From the NCBI GenBank assembly GCA_019456165.1, contig VRUJ01000001.1:1-64000 (forward strand): DNA of 64,000 nt. Reading direction: 5' to 3'. Positions 29,300 to 40,433 of the stretch are shown here, piece after piece (positions within the stretch are counted from its first letter, which is position 1; each line of letters opens with the position of its first letter). Position numbers and translations under genes: made by a program. This stretch comes from Chloroflexota bacterium. GTDB lineage: Bacteria > Chloroflexota > Anaerolineae > Anaerolineales > UBA11579. The notes under the pieces are model-generated. The model was not told where the DNA came from, ran no database searches, and saw nothing but the letters and a program-made list of their open reading frames with translations.

Positions 29300-30280
29300 C
29301 TATGGGCGTGCTTCAACCAATACATCCACACTGGCAATCGTGGGGCCTAAACTAAACACTTGCATTTCGAAGGATATGGCATCTTCTACAAGTATGCTAG
29401 GCTCATTTTCCCAACGTCGTACACCCACTACACTTCCATCTACGCTGTAGGCCACTGCTACAACCCAAACTAAGCTAGCAGAAAGAGTATCGCCAGACAG
29501 ACTCACTGTTCCTCGAATGTCGGCGTGCATCCCTTGTGCATCAATCTCTACAATCAGGTCTTCTACCACCCCTGGCAAATAACGCGCTCCACCATCCGAA
29601 ACCCGGATTGCTGAAAGAATACTCCCCTCTGCAAACTCCCAAGCAGGAACAATCGGGGTAAAGAAAGTCAACAAGGGAATCTGCCTCCCAGCCGGAAGAA
29701 AATTCATTAGGGCATTTACCTCCTGGTTTGCCACAACTTCTCCTTCAGAAGAATACAGACGAATAAAGCCAGATAGGTTTTCAAGATCTGCCGGTTGATC
29801 ATTCCCCACCAAAATAAAACACCATAGTCCACCGGGAGCAGTCGGGTAGCAGGATGGCGCTTCAAAGACCACATCAACAGGCGTTGGTGATGGTAAAAGT
29901 CCGCTATTGCCCTCTCCAATTGGGATAATCAAATCAGTTCCAACAGAAAGGAATCGTGGATCAACACCCGGGTTAGCAGCAGAAAGCGCTTCTAAAGAAA
30001 CGCTATATTGTAAGGCTATCCCCAACATCGTATCGTTAGCCACCACGGTGTACAAGAAAGGAGTAGCCGTGGGGAGCGGGATGTCTGTGGGCTGCATCGT
30101 GAAAAGTGTTTGCTGAGCTACTTGGGTAGTTGTAGGAGTTTGATACCTGGTTAGTGCAACTTCCTGTTCAGGTTGAGAAGTTACTTGTGTGGGGTTTGAA
30201 TTACAAGCCCCCATTAATCCGAGTATCATTATGCTAAAGATTACGCTTGATGAATTCCTTGTTCTCATTTTTAAGCGCAT
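29300..30280 (-). CDS. LysM-domain lipoprotein
   Basis: Lipobox LMGACNS; FLYTVVANDTMLGIALQYSVSLEALSAANPGVDPRFLSVGTDLIIP LysM. Confidence 0.85.
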   Translation of the reverse strand: MRLKMRTRNSSSVIFSIMILGLMGACNSNPTQVTSQPEQEVALTRYQTPTTTQVAQQTLFTMQPTDIPLPTATPFLYTVVANDTMLGIALQYSVSLEALSAANPGVDPRFLSVGTDLIIPIGEGNSGLLPSPTPVDVVFEAPSCYPTAPGGLWCFILVGNDQPADLENLSGFIRLYSSEGEVVANQEVNALMNFLPAGRQIPLLTFFTPIVPAWEFAEGSILSAIRVSDGGARYLPGVVEDLIVEIDAQGMHADIRGTVSLSGDTLSASLVWVVAVAYSVDGSVVGVRRWENEPSILVEDAISFEMQVFSLGPTIASVDVLVEARP

Positions 30281-30359
30281 GCAGCGATTATACCAGTACT
30301 TCTCCCTACTTGTCTGTTAAGTCAGCCTGTGCTAAACTCGGTTAGAATAGAGTAACCAC

Positions 30360-32183
30360 ATGGCCGAAGACAGGATGCTTCAAGAGGCAATAGATGCCGC
30401 CGAGCAAGGTCAACGAACCCGCGCCCGAGACCTGTTGGGGCGCCTCCTGCGCACGAACCAAAATAACGTTGACTATTGGTTATATATGAGTTCCGTGGTT
30501 GATTCAGTCAAGGAACGCATATATTGTCTGGAAAACGCACTCAAATTAGACCCTAAGAACGAAAGCGCCAAACGCGGCCTCGTCCTGCTTGGAGCGAGAC
30601 CTCCAGACGATAATATCACCCCTATATTCCCTGTCCGACAACGGGAATGGGACCTGGGAGAGATTGGGCTTCCGCCGGGAACTACTCCAAAAGAGGAAAA
30701 AGAGCGGGTTGTAATCCCAACCACCCGTCTATTGGGTATCATCTTCGCAGGTGTGATCGGTCTCAGTCTGATTCTCATTGGTATATTCGGTAATCCTCTT
30801 TCCAGTACTCCAAATCGAGTTGGTTCTTTGACCTTACCAACACGTAGACCTCTTGGCAGCGGTGGACCTACAGCTACGTTCTTTGGGGAAATAGCACCCG
30901 AAACTGTAACCGTTGGAACCAGCCTTCCCGGGCCAACTGCGCACACACTTCAATTAGATATTACCTACACTGCTACCCCCCGCTACGTTGACACTCCACA
31001 CTCAAGCAGCGAGGCATATCGCTCTGGTATGGTAGCATTCGACCGCGGAGATTGGGAATCTGCAATTGAACTGCTAGAGCAAGTTCTAGATCAAGACCCA
31101 GGCGCCGCGGATGTGCGCTTTCACATCGGAGTCGCCTATATGGAACTTGGAGAGCACGATCCGAACCTGTATAATGAAGCGAAAGAAAACTTCTGGAAAG
31201 CAATCAATGTAGACCCTGAATTTGGAGCCGCTTATTTAGGCAGCGCCATGGCAAGTTTGGCGTTAAATCCAGATGCGGTGGCTTTTGAAGATCTGGATGC
31301 AGCCATACTCAACGATCCAGACCTGGGCGAAGCCTACATCCAGAGAGGTATTTACCGCTTGAACAGAGATAACCCGGACGGCGCCATGGCAGACTTTGAA
31401 GAGGCTAAAACGCTCTCACCAAATTCTGCGGTCTTATTTTTATCTATCGCTAAAGCTCAGCTGGTCTTAGAACAATACCCTGAAGCTCTGGATGCCGCTC
31501 TAATTGCAAACAATTTCGAACCCAATAATTTAGAAACCTATAAGATATTAGGCCAACTCTACACTGCCCTGGGTCAAACCGCTGAGGCGCTAATTCACTT
31601 CCAAACCTATCAACTTTACGAAGAGCTAGATGCTCAGGGTTGGTTCAGTCTAGGTCAGGCTTACTTGTCTGAGGGATACTTGGATACCGCGCTAGATGCA
31701 TTGGAAACGGCCCTTGAATTGCAGGATACTCTAGGTGAAATCAACTACTACCGGGGGTTAGCTTACCTCGAGATGGGGGATTACGAGAATGCTGATTTTT
31801 ATCTGCGCAATACAGTGGACCTTTTCCCCGATTGGTTTGAACCCCAGTTGGCGTTAGGCCGAGTAATCTTCGAAACTGGCGATGTGGGAAACGGTTATCT
31901 CGAAATTAATGCCAGTACAGGTTTGGCGCGCACAGACGAGCAATTTGCGAACTTATATTATTGGCGTGCCCTTGCTCTTGAAGCCGTCGGTGAAGAAGAT
32001 GTAGCATTAAGAGATTGGGAATCAATAGTGGGATTACCCGTCGAGGTAGTGCCCGAAGGCTGGCTGAGGTTAGCAGTACAACGTTTGAGAGATGCGGATA
32101 TTAGTGTTGTCACCAATACCGCAGTTCCATTATCACCAACTACAACGCCTTCCCCCACAATAACATTTACACCAACACCCTAG
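30360..32183 (+). CDS. TPR-repeat membrane protein
   Basis: N-terminal TPR, single TM (RLLGIIFAGVIGLSLILIGIF), many C-terminal TPRs. Confidence 0.88.
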   Translation: MAEDRMLQEAIDAAEQGQRTRARDLLGRLLRTNQNNVDYWLYMSSVVDSVKERIYCLENALKLDPKNESAKRGLVLLGARPPDDNITPIFPVRQREWDLGEIGLPPGTTPKEEKERVVIPTTRLLGIIFAGVIGLSLILIGIFGNPLSSTPNRVGSLTLPTRRPLGSGGPTATFFGEIAPETVTVGTSLPGPTAHTLQLDITYTATPRYVDTPHSSSEAYRSGMVAFDRGDWESAIELLEQVLDQDPGAADVRFHIGVAYMELGEHDPNLYNEAKENFWKAINVDPEFGAAYLGSAMASLALNPDAVAFEDLDAAILNDPDLGEAYIQRGIYRLNRDNPDGAMADFEEAKTLSPNSAVLFLSIAKAQLVLEQYPEALDAALIANNFEPNNLETYKILGQLYTALGQTAEALIHFQTYQLYEELDAQGWFSLGQAYLSEGYLDTALDALETALELQDTLGEINYYRGLAYLEMGDYENADFYLRNTVDLFPDWFEPQLALGRVIFETGDVGNGYLEINASTGLARTDEQFANLYYWRALALEAVGEEDVALRDWESIVGLPVEVVPEGWLRLAVQRLRDADISVVTNTAVPLSPTTTPSPTITFTPTP

Positions 32184-32274
32184 CATCGCTACCAGGTGGG
32201 TAAATCCATTCAATACAATGCTCAAAGACTCTAAACAAAAGCTTAGGACAAGCCGGAGGTAGAATAGGCACAAA

Positions 32275-33285
32275 ATGCAAGATAGCTACCACAAAAACAA
32301 AGGTCCATTTATAAAAGAATTACAACCCGGCAGTCAATTCCTTGGATTCTATGTATTGCGAAATAAGCAATTGGAGCCTTTCAGAGACGCATCCCGAGGT
32401 TATTTTCTGTCGTTAATCCTCAGCGATAAAAGTGGACAATTATTAGCGCGTGTTTGGGAAGGTGCTGAAGAAGCCAACGATGAGTTGACCAAAGGTGAGG
32501 TGATCAAAGTTCAAGGCGAGGTTGAAACCTATCTGGACCGCACTCAAGCGCGTGTACTCAACGCGCGTCAGGCCAATGCGAGTGAATATGATCTTCGCGA
32601 TATGCTCCCCAGCAGTCAACGAGACACAGAAGAGATGCTCGAGGAATTACAAACCTTTATTGATTCCTTAAAACACTCACACTTAAAAGCTTTGGTCGGA
32701 AGGATTTTTGGGGAAGCAGACTTTTTGAAAAGTTTTTCCCAAGCTCCTGCTGCTCGCCGCATCCACCACGCCTACATAGGCGGTTTGATTGAGCACACGC
32801 TGGAATTACTCTCCCTAGCAAACACCGTCATCCAGATTTATCCGCAAATCGACAACGAATTACTCCTGGCTGGTGTCCTGCTTCATGATATCGGTAAAGT
32901 GCGTGAATATTCTTGGGATATGGATCTCGACTATTCGGATGAAGGCCGCCTTCTGGGCCACATCGTTATGACCGATGAGATGATCTCAGCCGCATTGCAG
33001 AATATACCAGATTTTCCACCAGAATTAGCTTTGCGGCTGCGCCACATGCTATTATCCCACCATGGACGTTACGAATGGGGCTCTCCTCGTCGGCCCAAAA
33101 CATTAGAAGCTATCGTCTTACACCACATAGATAACCTGGGTGCCCAGATCAACCGCTTCCATTTACTTCTCCATGACAGTCAATCTGACGAATCCTGGAC
33201 GACCTACGACCGCAGTTTAAGGAGGCAATTGTATTCCGGCCAAGATGACGACCTAAACGTGGAAGAACGCAGTTTTACAACCTGA
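32275..33285 (+). CDS. OB-fold + HD domain 3'-5' exoribonuclease, YhaM-like
   Basis: OB-fold N-terminus, HHAYIGGLIEHTLELL, LLHDIGKVREYSWD, HHGRYEWGSPRRPKTLEAIVLHHIDNL. Confidence 0.88.
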   Translation: MQDSYHKNKGPFIKELQPGSQFLGFYVLRNKQLEPFRDASRGYFLSLILSDKSGQLLARVWEGAEEANDELTKGEVIKVQGEVETYLDRTQARVLNARQANASEYDLRDMLPSSQRDTEEMLEELQTFIDSLKHSHLKALVGRIFGEADFLKSFSQAPAARRIHHAYIGGLIEHTLELLSLANTVIQIYPQIDNELLLAGVLLHDIGKVREYSWDMDLDYSDEGRLLGHIVMTDEMISAALQNIPDFPPELALRLRHMLLSHHGRYEWGSPRRPKTLEAIVLHHIDNLGAQINRFHLLLHDSQSDESWTTYDRSLRRQLYSGQDDDLNVEERSFTT

Positions 33286-33370
33286 GGCACTTGTCAGGCA
33301 CTCTTAAGCGCGCTATAATCCCCATTTGGTTCTGATAATAATTTGCATTTCTAATCTTTTGGTGTTTTGA

Positions 33371-33718
33371 ATGCCCATCCACACATACAGCTGTGATAAC
33401 TGTGGTCATGAATTTGACCAGCAGCAGAAATTTAGCGATAAATCTCTTGTAAAATGCCCAAATTGCCGCAAGCATGCCTTGCGCAAGGTGTATAAACCTG
33501 CCAGAATTGTGTTCAAAGGATCAGGGTTTTACGCCACGGACAATCGTTCTGGGTCAAGGGTCGCTTCCAACTCAAACGGGAAATCCGATACTAAGGAAGT
33601 TAAGGCTGACTCTGAGAAAAGCGTCAATGCAGAGGATTCTAAGAAAGTGAAAGAAAGTAAAAGTCAGGCAAATGAAAGTGGAAAAAAGAATAAAGATAAG
33701 TCAGACAAATCTGAATAA
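33371..33718 (+). CDS. FmdB-family zinc ribbon protein
   Basis: MPIHTYSCDNCGHEFDQQQKFSDKSLVKCPNC..., Lys/Ser-rich tail. Confidence 0.9.
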   Translation: MPIHTYSCDNCGHEFDQQQKFSDKSLVKCPNCRKHALRKVYKPARIVFKGSGFYATDNRSGSRVASNSNGKSDTKEVKADSEKSVNAEDSKKVKESKSQANESGKKNKDKSDKSE

Positions 33719-33742
33719 CTAAATCAAAAGTAGCAGAAGCAA

Positions 33743-33779
33743 AAAGGGACACCTCGATTGATAGGCGTCCCTTTTTTTC
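33743..33779. terminator. Rho-independent terminator, possibly bidirectional
   Basis: AAGGGACaCCT..AGGcGTCCCTT stem followed by T7, between convergent genes. Confidence 0.85.
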
Positions 33780-33797
33780 GTTTTTGTCTATGTTTGC

Positions 33798-34172
33798 TTA
33801 TTCTGTAAGCATCTGCATTGCATCTTCAGAAGAAATTATGCCCTGATTGAGTTCATCCAATATCTTGCGGCGATCTTTATCAGTTAAACCTCTAGAGTCT
33901 GCCTTACCCGGTTCGTAGCCCAGTGCACGGATAACTTCATGCAGACGGTTGCGGATGGTGGGATAAGATAAGCCCAGCTCAGTTTCCATATGTGTGATTT
34001 TGCCTTCATTTTTAATAAAGATTTCGACAAACTCAATCTGTGCAAGGGTTAGCTGCGAAAATGGTCCGCTGATAAATCGTCCCTCTATGGTGGTGTCACA
34101 CTCACGGCAGTATAGTTTGGTAACGGTTAATTCTGAATGGCAGACTGGACACTCACTTGGTATTGGATGCAT
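33798..34172 (-). CDS. DUF2089-family protein
   Basis: CPVCHSELTVTKLYCRECDTTIEGRF zinc ribbon followed by LTLAQIEFVEIFIKNEGKITHMETELGLSYPTIRNRLHEVI. Confidence 0.88.
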   Translation of the reverse strand: MHPIPSECPVCHSELTVTKLYCRECDTTIEGRFISGPFSQLTLAQIEFVEIFIKNEGKITHMETELGLSYPTIRNRLHEVIRALGYEPGKADSRGLTDKDRRKILDELNQGIISSEDAMQMLTE

Positions 34173-34320
34173 TGCAATAGGCTCCTAACATTTTTGAATA
34201 ATCCGATTATACTCCTTTGCTGCACAGCAGAGCAACCACATTTTATTAGAGTGCGAAACTTATCTAAATGTCGAATAAAGCCGCACGTGTCAATCTAAAA
34301 CAACCTGCCTGATGGCCATC

Positions 34321-34923
34321 TTAAACCCATCCGTAAGGAGTGGTGCTATTATAGGCGCGCCAGGTGAAAGCTAAAATCGCGGCAACCAATAGGGCATTCA
34401 GCCAGAGTGGGAAAGTAATCAAAACTTGTGCCCCGAGCATAGCTATCGTCAATACCACAAACATACAAATGGATGCTACGCCCTTGCGCCGTGCTCGTAG
34501 AGCGCCAATTTTTGCCGCAATATCTTGCGGGATCGGACTGCCCGCTTCGGCAAACAGGCCATCAATCTTGGGTTGCAAACTAGTGTGCACGTAAGTCAGT
34601 AAGCTCCCAATGAGTAAGAGCAGGAAAAACTTGAGTCCTAAAGCGGGATTAGTGAATAGATCACTTAAACCCATCCCTCTCTCGAACATTAAAAGTATCC
34701 CGCTAACAAGGGCAGTCCCCTGGAACACAAAACAAGGGATGGTGCGGTTTTTAATGATATTCTCTATAAAGATATCTGCCCGGTCTCCTAGAGGCGGCCC
34801 TAGCCTGGCGCGTTGGTTGACCGAAACCAGAGCATAGAACGGCCAAGCCATAAGTATTGCCGTGATGATATGTATAAATCTAAGAATGTAATATGTCGAA
34901 CCCATGGTCACTCCTCCATTCAA
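34321..34923 (-). CDS. Polytopic membrane protein, unknown function
   Basis: Multiple hydrophobic helices starting YILRFIHIITAILMAWPFYALV. Confidence 0.7.
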   Translation of the reverse strand: MNGGVTMGSTYYILRFIHIITAILMAWPFYALVSVNQRARLGPPLGDRADIFIENIIKNRTIPCFVFQGTALVSGILLMFERGMGLSDLFTNPALGLKFFLLLLIGSLLTYVHTSLQPKIDGLFAEAGSPIPQDIAAKIGALRARRKGVASICMFVVLTIAMLGAQVLITFPLWLNALLVAAILAFTWRAYNSTTPYGWV

Positions 34924-35057
34924 TTGTGTGTTGGATTGAGAATCAGATTAATACATCATACACATGAAGACAAAAAAAATCAACCTTGTTCTAAAATGTA
35001 TTATGAAGATGAAACAAAAAACACGCCCACGAGCAGGCGCGTTATTCAGCTAAAATA

Positions 35058-35092
35058 GGCTTCTCGAGGAGGACTCGAACCACCAAACCATC
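35058..35092 (-). repeat. tRNA-Asn 3'-end remnant
   Basis: 35-nt match with 4 mismatches to the 3' part of intact tRNA-Asn at 51570-51604, same orientation. Confidence 0.75.
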
Positions 35093-35293
35093 TTTCTAAT
35101 GCATAGTTGTACATAGTGTCCATATATTTCATGCTATTTGCAGCGGCACACACAAAAAGAAGGCGATCTCACTCATACCTCCCGCCTAATGATTCGATGT
35201 AAGGTACTTTGCTAAATGAAGTTACAATCCCACCGGCAAATACATCTCAAGAAAGTTTTTTCCAAATATGGGATCACAATAGCCGGTATTTAC

Positions 35294-36223
35294 TCAAGTT
35301 AGTTTGCCGACAATTACCAGGAATTCGGCTGGTTCGCGCCCCCCTCTAAATTTAGCCTTCCATGGGCGCAATGCCCACCTCAAACCGTAGAATGGTTTGT
35401 GAAATTCCCAATTCAATCCCAACTTATTCCCAAGTTGATCTAAGCGTTCGTGGGTGAGGAAACCTTCACTCTTAAGTGAATTTGAAGGGAAACCATATTT
35501 TTTCTCAAAGTGTTCCTCACGCTCTGCGATCATCCTGCGCCCGCTATCGCCATCCAGGTAAACCGGAGTATCCAGAATAATAACCACACCGTTAGGTTTA
35601 AGACAATTCAAAGTTTCTTTCAAAGTGTATTCATAATCATCCGAGTAGTGAAAAGAAGAATTAAAAATTGCAACGTCAAATTGATCCTGATTAAAAGGTA
35701 AGCGGTCATACTCTGCCTGAACGGGCACGAAATCCACCGGATAGTGTACATGGGCGCCTAGCCCATCCTCAGGATTGATAAGTAGATCCACCGCCGCTAA
35801 GAAGTGTCCCCGTATTGCTAATTGATTTGAAAGCCAACAATTCCCTGCACCCAGATCAAGAATCTTTAACGGACCATCCACCTTTTCATTAGGCTTAATT
35901 ACCTCTTTTTCAAGAGAGCGATAGCTCTTGGCGCGAATACTCCAGTCGCGATCCATTCGCCCCGTCAAATCTTTGAAAGGCAGCGCCTGGTAATAGGCAG
36001 GATCGTGCGATCCGCGACCCTCATCCTGCCGTACTGTTTCATATTCATAGATGAACTGTTCGTAATGGGCATGACGCTCAGGGTCCAATAACAACCAGAC
36101 ACCGTTTGAATTTAAAAAGCTAATGTTATCCTTCGGGCAGCGGAATTCTTTGGAATGCACTTCTTCCAGGGGAGTATGACAGCGCGGGCAGGCGAATGAG
36201 AATTGTTGTGCGGAAAAGATCAT
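35294..36223 (-). CDS. SAM-dependent methyltransferase with N-terminal zinc-binding segment
   Basis: CPRCHTPL...CPKD; ILDLGAGNCWLSNQLAIRGH; VAIFNSSFHYSDDYEYTLKE. Confidence 0.88.
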   Translation of the reverse strand: MIFSAQQFSFACPRCHTPLEEVHSKEFRCPKDNISFLNSNGVWLLLDPERHAHYEQFIYEYETVRQDEGRGSHDPAYYQALPFKDLTGRMDRDWSIRAKSYRSLEKEVIKPNEKVDGPLKILDLGAGNCWLSNQLAIRGHFLAAVDLLINPEDGLGAHVHYPVDFVPVQAEYDRLPFNQDQFDVAIFNSSFHYSDDYEYTLKETLNCLKPNGVVIILDTPVYLDGDSGRRMIAEREEHFEKKYGFPSNSLKSEGFLTHERLDQLGNKLGLNWEFHKPFYGLRWALRPWKAKFRGGREPAEFLVIVGKLT

Positions 36224-36232
36224 GGATTACAC

Positions 36233-37009
36233 CTATGACGCGCTAAGTGTTTTTATTGCCGCGGAGTAAACAGTTTCCAGCGATTTTTGGATCCTGTCAA
36301 GTTTATCAGGGACTTCCCACTCCAACTTTGCCAGACTATCCATAATCACTACCACTGATGCCGTACGGACATTTCGCACCTCCCCAATAGCGAACAATCC
36401 GGCAGACTCCATTTCAACAGTTTTGACACCTTCGGCTTGGTATTGCTGCACCTCTTCGAGCGTTTCTCTGTAAGGAGCGTCGGTTGTCCAGGTGGTCCCA
36501 ATTGTGCATTCAGATCCTTGCGTAACAATGGCGTTTGCCAGCCGGTCAACTAATTGCGGATCAGCTGGGACATATTTGGAGGGCGGAAGGTAATGGTGCG
36601 AGGTGCCTTCATCACGGATGGCTCTATCGTTGACCACAATATCTCCAGGGGCAAGGTCTGGCTGCAAAGCGCCTCCCCAAGTCATGATTATAATTTCTTT
36701 AGCACCTAAAACTACTAATTCCTCAGCGAGTTCAGTAACGATTGGAGCGCCTCCGCCAAAATTTGCCATGACTCCCACTTTGTCTTTTGATTTCTTAACC
36801 ATATAAAGATCCCCTAACATGCTGCCAACCATACGGACAGGAATGCGCCGTCGAAGTCGCTTCGGCAAACCGCGCTCAAGGCAGAACAATACGCCTTGAG
36901 GGAACTGAGTTTTGGGCAATCGCCCCAAGTGGCGTCTATACTCAACGATATTTTCTGGGTTTAGTATTGAAACATTCTTGTACTTATTTGGGTAATTTGG
37001 GAAACTCAT
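36233..37009 (-). CDS. Nucleoside phosphorylase family protein
   Basis: VGVMANFGGGAPIVTELAEELVVLGAKEIIIMTWGGAL, TWTTDAPYRET, VKTVEMESAGLFAIGE. Confidence 0.88.
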   Translation of the reverse strand: MSFPNYPNKYKNVSILNPENIVEYRRHLGRLPKTQFPQGVLFCLERGLPKRLRRRIPVRMVGSMLGDLYMVKKSKDKVGVMANFGGGAPIVTELAEELVVLGAKEIIIMTWGGALQPDLAPGDIVVNDRAIRDEGTSHHYLPPSKYVPADPQLVDRLANAIVTQGSECTIGTTWTTDAPYRETLEEVQQYQAEGVKTVEMESAGLFAIGEVRNVRTASVVVIMDSLAKLEWEVPDKLDRIQKSLETVYSAAIKTLSAS

Positions 37010-38053
37010 TTAAGCCTCCAGTCCTAGCGCTCCAGCTTCATCAAAGATATTCGAGGAAGCATTGTTTATTTTTTTTCGCAATATAAGGTACATTCCGGCT
37101 TGAATGAATTCGGCAATTAATGCTGACCATGATGCGCCAACCACCCCCCAGCGTGGAATCCAAATGATATTGAGTATGGTCAGTATTATTAAACTGGCTG
37201 AAATGGCAAATATGATTTGTTTCTCTTTCCTGGCTGCAAGAAAAAGCAAGGAGAGGTAAATGTTTACGGTAAATGGTATCAAGATCCAGGCTAATATTTT
37301 GAGCGCAAGTATGGAGGATTCAAAACCGCGACCGAATAGGATACTGATGATTGGCTCAGAGAGTTGATACAGAACAACAGAAATAATTCCAGCGATTGCC
37401 AGCAGAAGTCCCCATGAAAAAGAGAAGGCTTTTCCCCGCGAGTCAGTTTCCAGTTTGCCAATCAACTGTGTATGAGCCTGTGCCATAGCAGGAAAAAGGG
37501 CACCAAGCAAAGCGACATGAAAAACTTTGGGAGCCTCCACAACCCGCATAGCAGCCGAGAAAAGCCCCGTTGCCGCGGCCCCGTCCATAGTTGCTAAAAG
37601 ATAAAGCCCCAGTTTTTGGTAAAGGATGGTCAGAAATCCGAGGAAGGCAATCGGCCCGCTGTTACGTAATATTGCCGCAATCGCATTATAAGAGAATCTC
37701 CAGATATCTCGAAACCCAGGTAGTTTTACATAGCACAACCAACCCGCGAATGAACTACTTAAAACCTGGATTCCTAAAAGCAATTGGGCGAGTAAGATAA
37801 TACTGCTTTGGGGCTTTACCATTAACCAGACCAATCCAACCTGCATGAGAGCGGTCACTAGATTTACTATCGTGAATAAACCCATGCGCTCACTCCCCCG
37901 TAATGCTGCACTTAAGACCGTGTAGAATGACATTGGGAAAAGTGATAGCCCATAGAGTTGCAAGGCCGCAACAGCTTCGCTAGATTGGTTCGGTAATGTT
38001 GGCGCGATCACGAAGGTGAGGCCTGCAATTGGGACTGATAAGCCCAACTGCAC
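37010..38053 (-). pseudogene. Polysaccharide flippase (Wzx/MATE-like), N-terminus apparently truncated
   Basis: Multi-TM flippase-like ORF (SGPIAFLGFLTILYQKLGLYLLATMDGAAATGLFSAAMRV) that begins where transposase sequence starts at about 38050. Confidence 0.7.
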
Positions 38054-38593
38054 TGGCGGGCGTTCCTGGAGAGCCTGATCGAGCGCGGTTTGAGTGGTAT
38101 GCAGCTAATCATCAGTGATGATCACAGTGGATTGCGCAAAGCACGCCAGGCGGTATTTACCGGCATTTCCTGGCAAAGGTGCCAGTTCCACCTACAGCAG
38201 AATGCCAGCCAATATGTGCCGCGCAAGAAGATGCGCAAAACGGTCGCAGCTGACATTCGTGCGATCTTCAATGCGCCCGACCGTGAGCAGGCAGAGGTCT
38301 ATCTACGACAGACTGTCCTTAAGTATGCAGATAGTGCTTCTGGCCTGGCTGACTGGCTCGAAACTGCCATTCCAGAAGGGTTGACCGTGTTCAATTTTCC
38401 TGAGGAGCATCGACGCAGAATCCGGACCAGCAATGTGCTGGAGCGGGTCAGTCAGGAAATCAAACGGCGGACGCGCGTGATTCGTATCTTTCCAAATGAG
38501 GCGTCGTGCTTGCGATTGGTGAGTGCGGTCTTGATGGAGATCAGCGAAGATTGGGTGACGGGTAGAATATACTTGAACTTCAAATCAGGCTAA
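38047..38593 (+). mobile_element. IS256/mutator-type transposase, C-terminal fragment
   Basis: WRAFLESLIERGLSGMQLIISDDHSGLRKARQAVF...WQRCQFHLQQNA...TSNVLERVSQEIKRRTRVIRIFPNEASCLRLV; N-terminal half missing. Confidence 0.85.
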
Positions 38594-38647
38594 AGCTTGC
38601 CCGACTAAAAAGGGCTTGACCATTTTACAGAAAAGATGTTGCACAAT

Positions 38648-38752
38648 CCGCTGCAAGCAACGGGGTATTACGGAGTTTAGCCCCCACGGGTACGGATTTT
38701 GGAAAAACATGGAACCCTCGTAGCAAGCTACGGGGTATTCAGCAAGAATAAA
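38648..38752. repeat. 105-bp direct repeat, copy 1
   Basis: Base-for-base identical by eye to 41733-41837; contains two hairpins followed by CGGGGTATT. Confidence 0.9.
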
Positions 38753-38890
38753 GGATCTAAATTAGTGGATGAAATAGGCCAATTGACAACACCAAAAATT
38801 GGAATAAAGATCGGATTAGGTGTACGAATTCATGAAATGTAAAAGGGGAGAGAAGAAAAATATCCCCGATGAGATTTTGAGAAATATGTA

Positions 38891-40009
38891 TTATAGGTTG
38901 GATAATACTAAATCATCAGGAGCACGAAAGTAATCATTGATAATTCCACCCAGAATTTTCCTGCGCTGGATCGGACCAGTGATTTTATGAACACTAATAT
39001 GGATTGGAAAGCGCTGGCCAATCCCTTGATGGGGGCGAGCAATATTGTAGTAATCATCGACATATTCGAGAAGGACACGTTTTAAATGAAAAGTATTCAA
39101 GATCAGGATGTGGTCCAGGCATTCTTCCCTGACTGAGCGAACCCAGCGTTCTGCAAACGCATTCGCATTGGGTGCCTGGAAAGGGGTGTGAATAACATGA
39201 AAGCCTTCGGACTGAAAGACAATATCAAAGGATTTGGAGAACTTGGTGTCATTGTCATGGATCAGGAAACGGAGAGAAGCATCTTGCTCGCGAAGTTTCC
39301 AAATCAGATGTCTTGCTTGCTGAGTGACCCAGACTTGGTTGGGGTTGACAGTGATGCCAGCAAAATGAACGCGTCGAGTACCTAATTCGATAAAGAATAA
39401 AACATAGATCGTTTTCAGCCGAATTGTCTCAACGGTAAAGAAATCGCAGGCTAAAATCTGGTCTTTGTAGTGTGAAATGAGATGTTTCCAGCCGATCGAA
39501 CCGTTGCGTACAGAGGCAGGCAGGAGGCCAAGTTGGCGGAGAATATGGCGGATAGTTGACTGAGACACCGTGATATATAACTTGATGAGTTCACCCTGGA
39601 TCTTGCCGTATCCCCAGCGAGGATTTTCTTGAGCCAATCGGAGAATGAGGTGCTTGGTATTGATTGAAGAGGAAGGTCTGCCACGAGAGGGTTTATTTGA
39701 GTAGGTCCATTTGCGGCGAACCAAATCCCGATGCCAACGGAATAAGGTTTCGGGTTGGAAGATAAGAACAGTATTTCGTAATTTGTTGGTGGATCGACGG
39801 GAGAGTTGTTTTAGCTTGACGGCAAGAACGGCGAGGGTTAGTTTTTCAATGCGAGTTGGCTTTACTGGGTGATTGAGTTTGCGCTGAAGGATAGCAAGTT
39901 GATGACGGAGCATCAAGATTTCGAGGTCCTTTTCGGGATTGGATAACCGAGTGAGGTTGAAAATCGATAAAAGTGATGAAAAAATGTGTCCCAGGATAAA
40001 CCAGATCAT
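38891..40009 (-). mobile_element. Integrase-core (rve/DDE) transposase, apparently intact ORF
   Basis: HQLAILQRK N-terminus, ENPRWGYGKIQGEL, LACDFFTVET, IHDNDTKF, PNANAFAERWVRSVREECLDH, YNIARPHQGI. Confidence 0.9.
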
Positions 40010-40433
40010 GTAAATTCCTCTAAAAAGTGGTATGGGTGGTAATATTAATGTATTATTTAGAGAAGTGGTATGCGGATGTAATTATTACACCCAACGGGTA
40101 AGTGCTTTCGTCAATCGTTGTGGTTTTTATGTTTGGGCTCTCGTGCTGGTTATTATTTACTTGACGGTTGATTCAACCGATTTCTTCAATTCGACCATGA
40201 AGTTTCCCTTTCATTTGTTAACCATTTTTCGGTCGAAAAGTCGCTACATTTTATTACCTAAACTGGCTCACAAGCTCTGAAACGATATTGTTAATAGATG
40301 AATGTTGTCTGGGAATGATAACTAGATATCGCAGGGTAAGTTCTCAATCAGGGATGCATTTTCTTTAAACGTGGATGATGTAATTGCGGTGTTTATCAGC
40401 CACACCACACTCTTAGCTACGGAATCTTCATTA

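Noticed and set aside
38753-38840. GSKLVDEIGQLTTPKIGIKIGLGVRIHEM* reading after repeat copy 1 as a gene fragment
   Set aside because: Looks coding-like but is too short to assign to any family from sequence alone.
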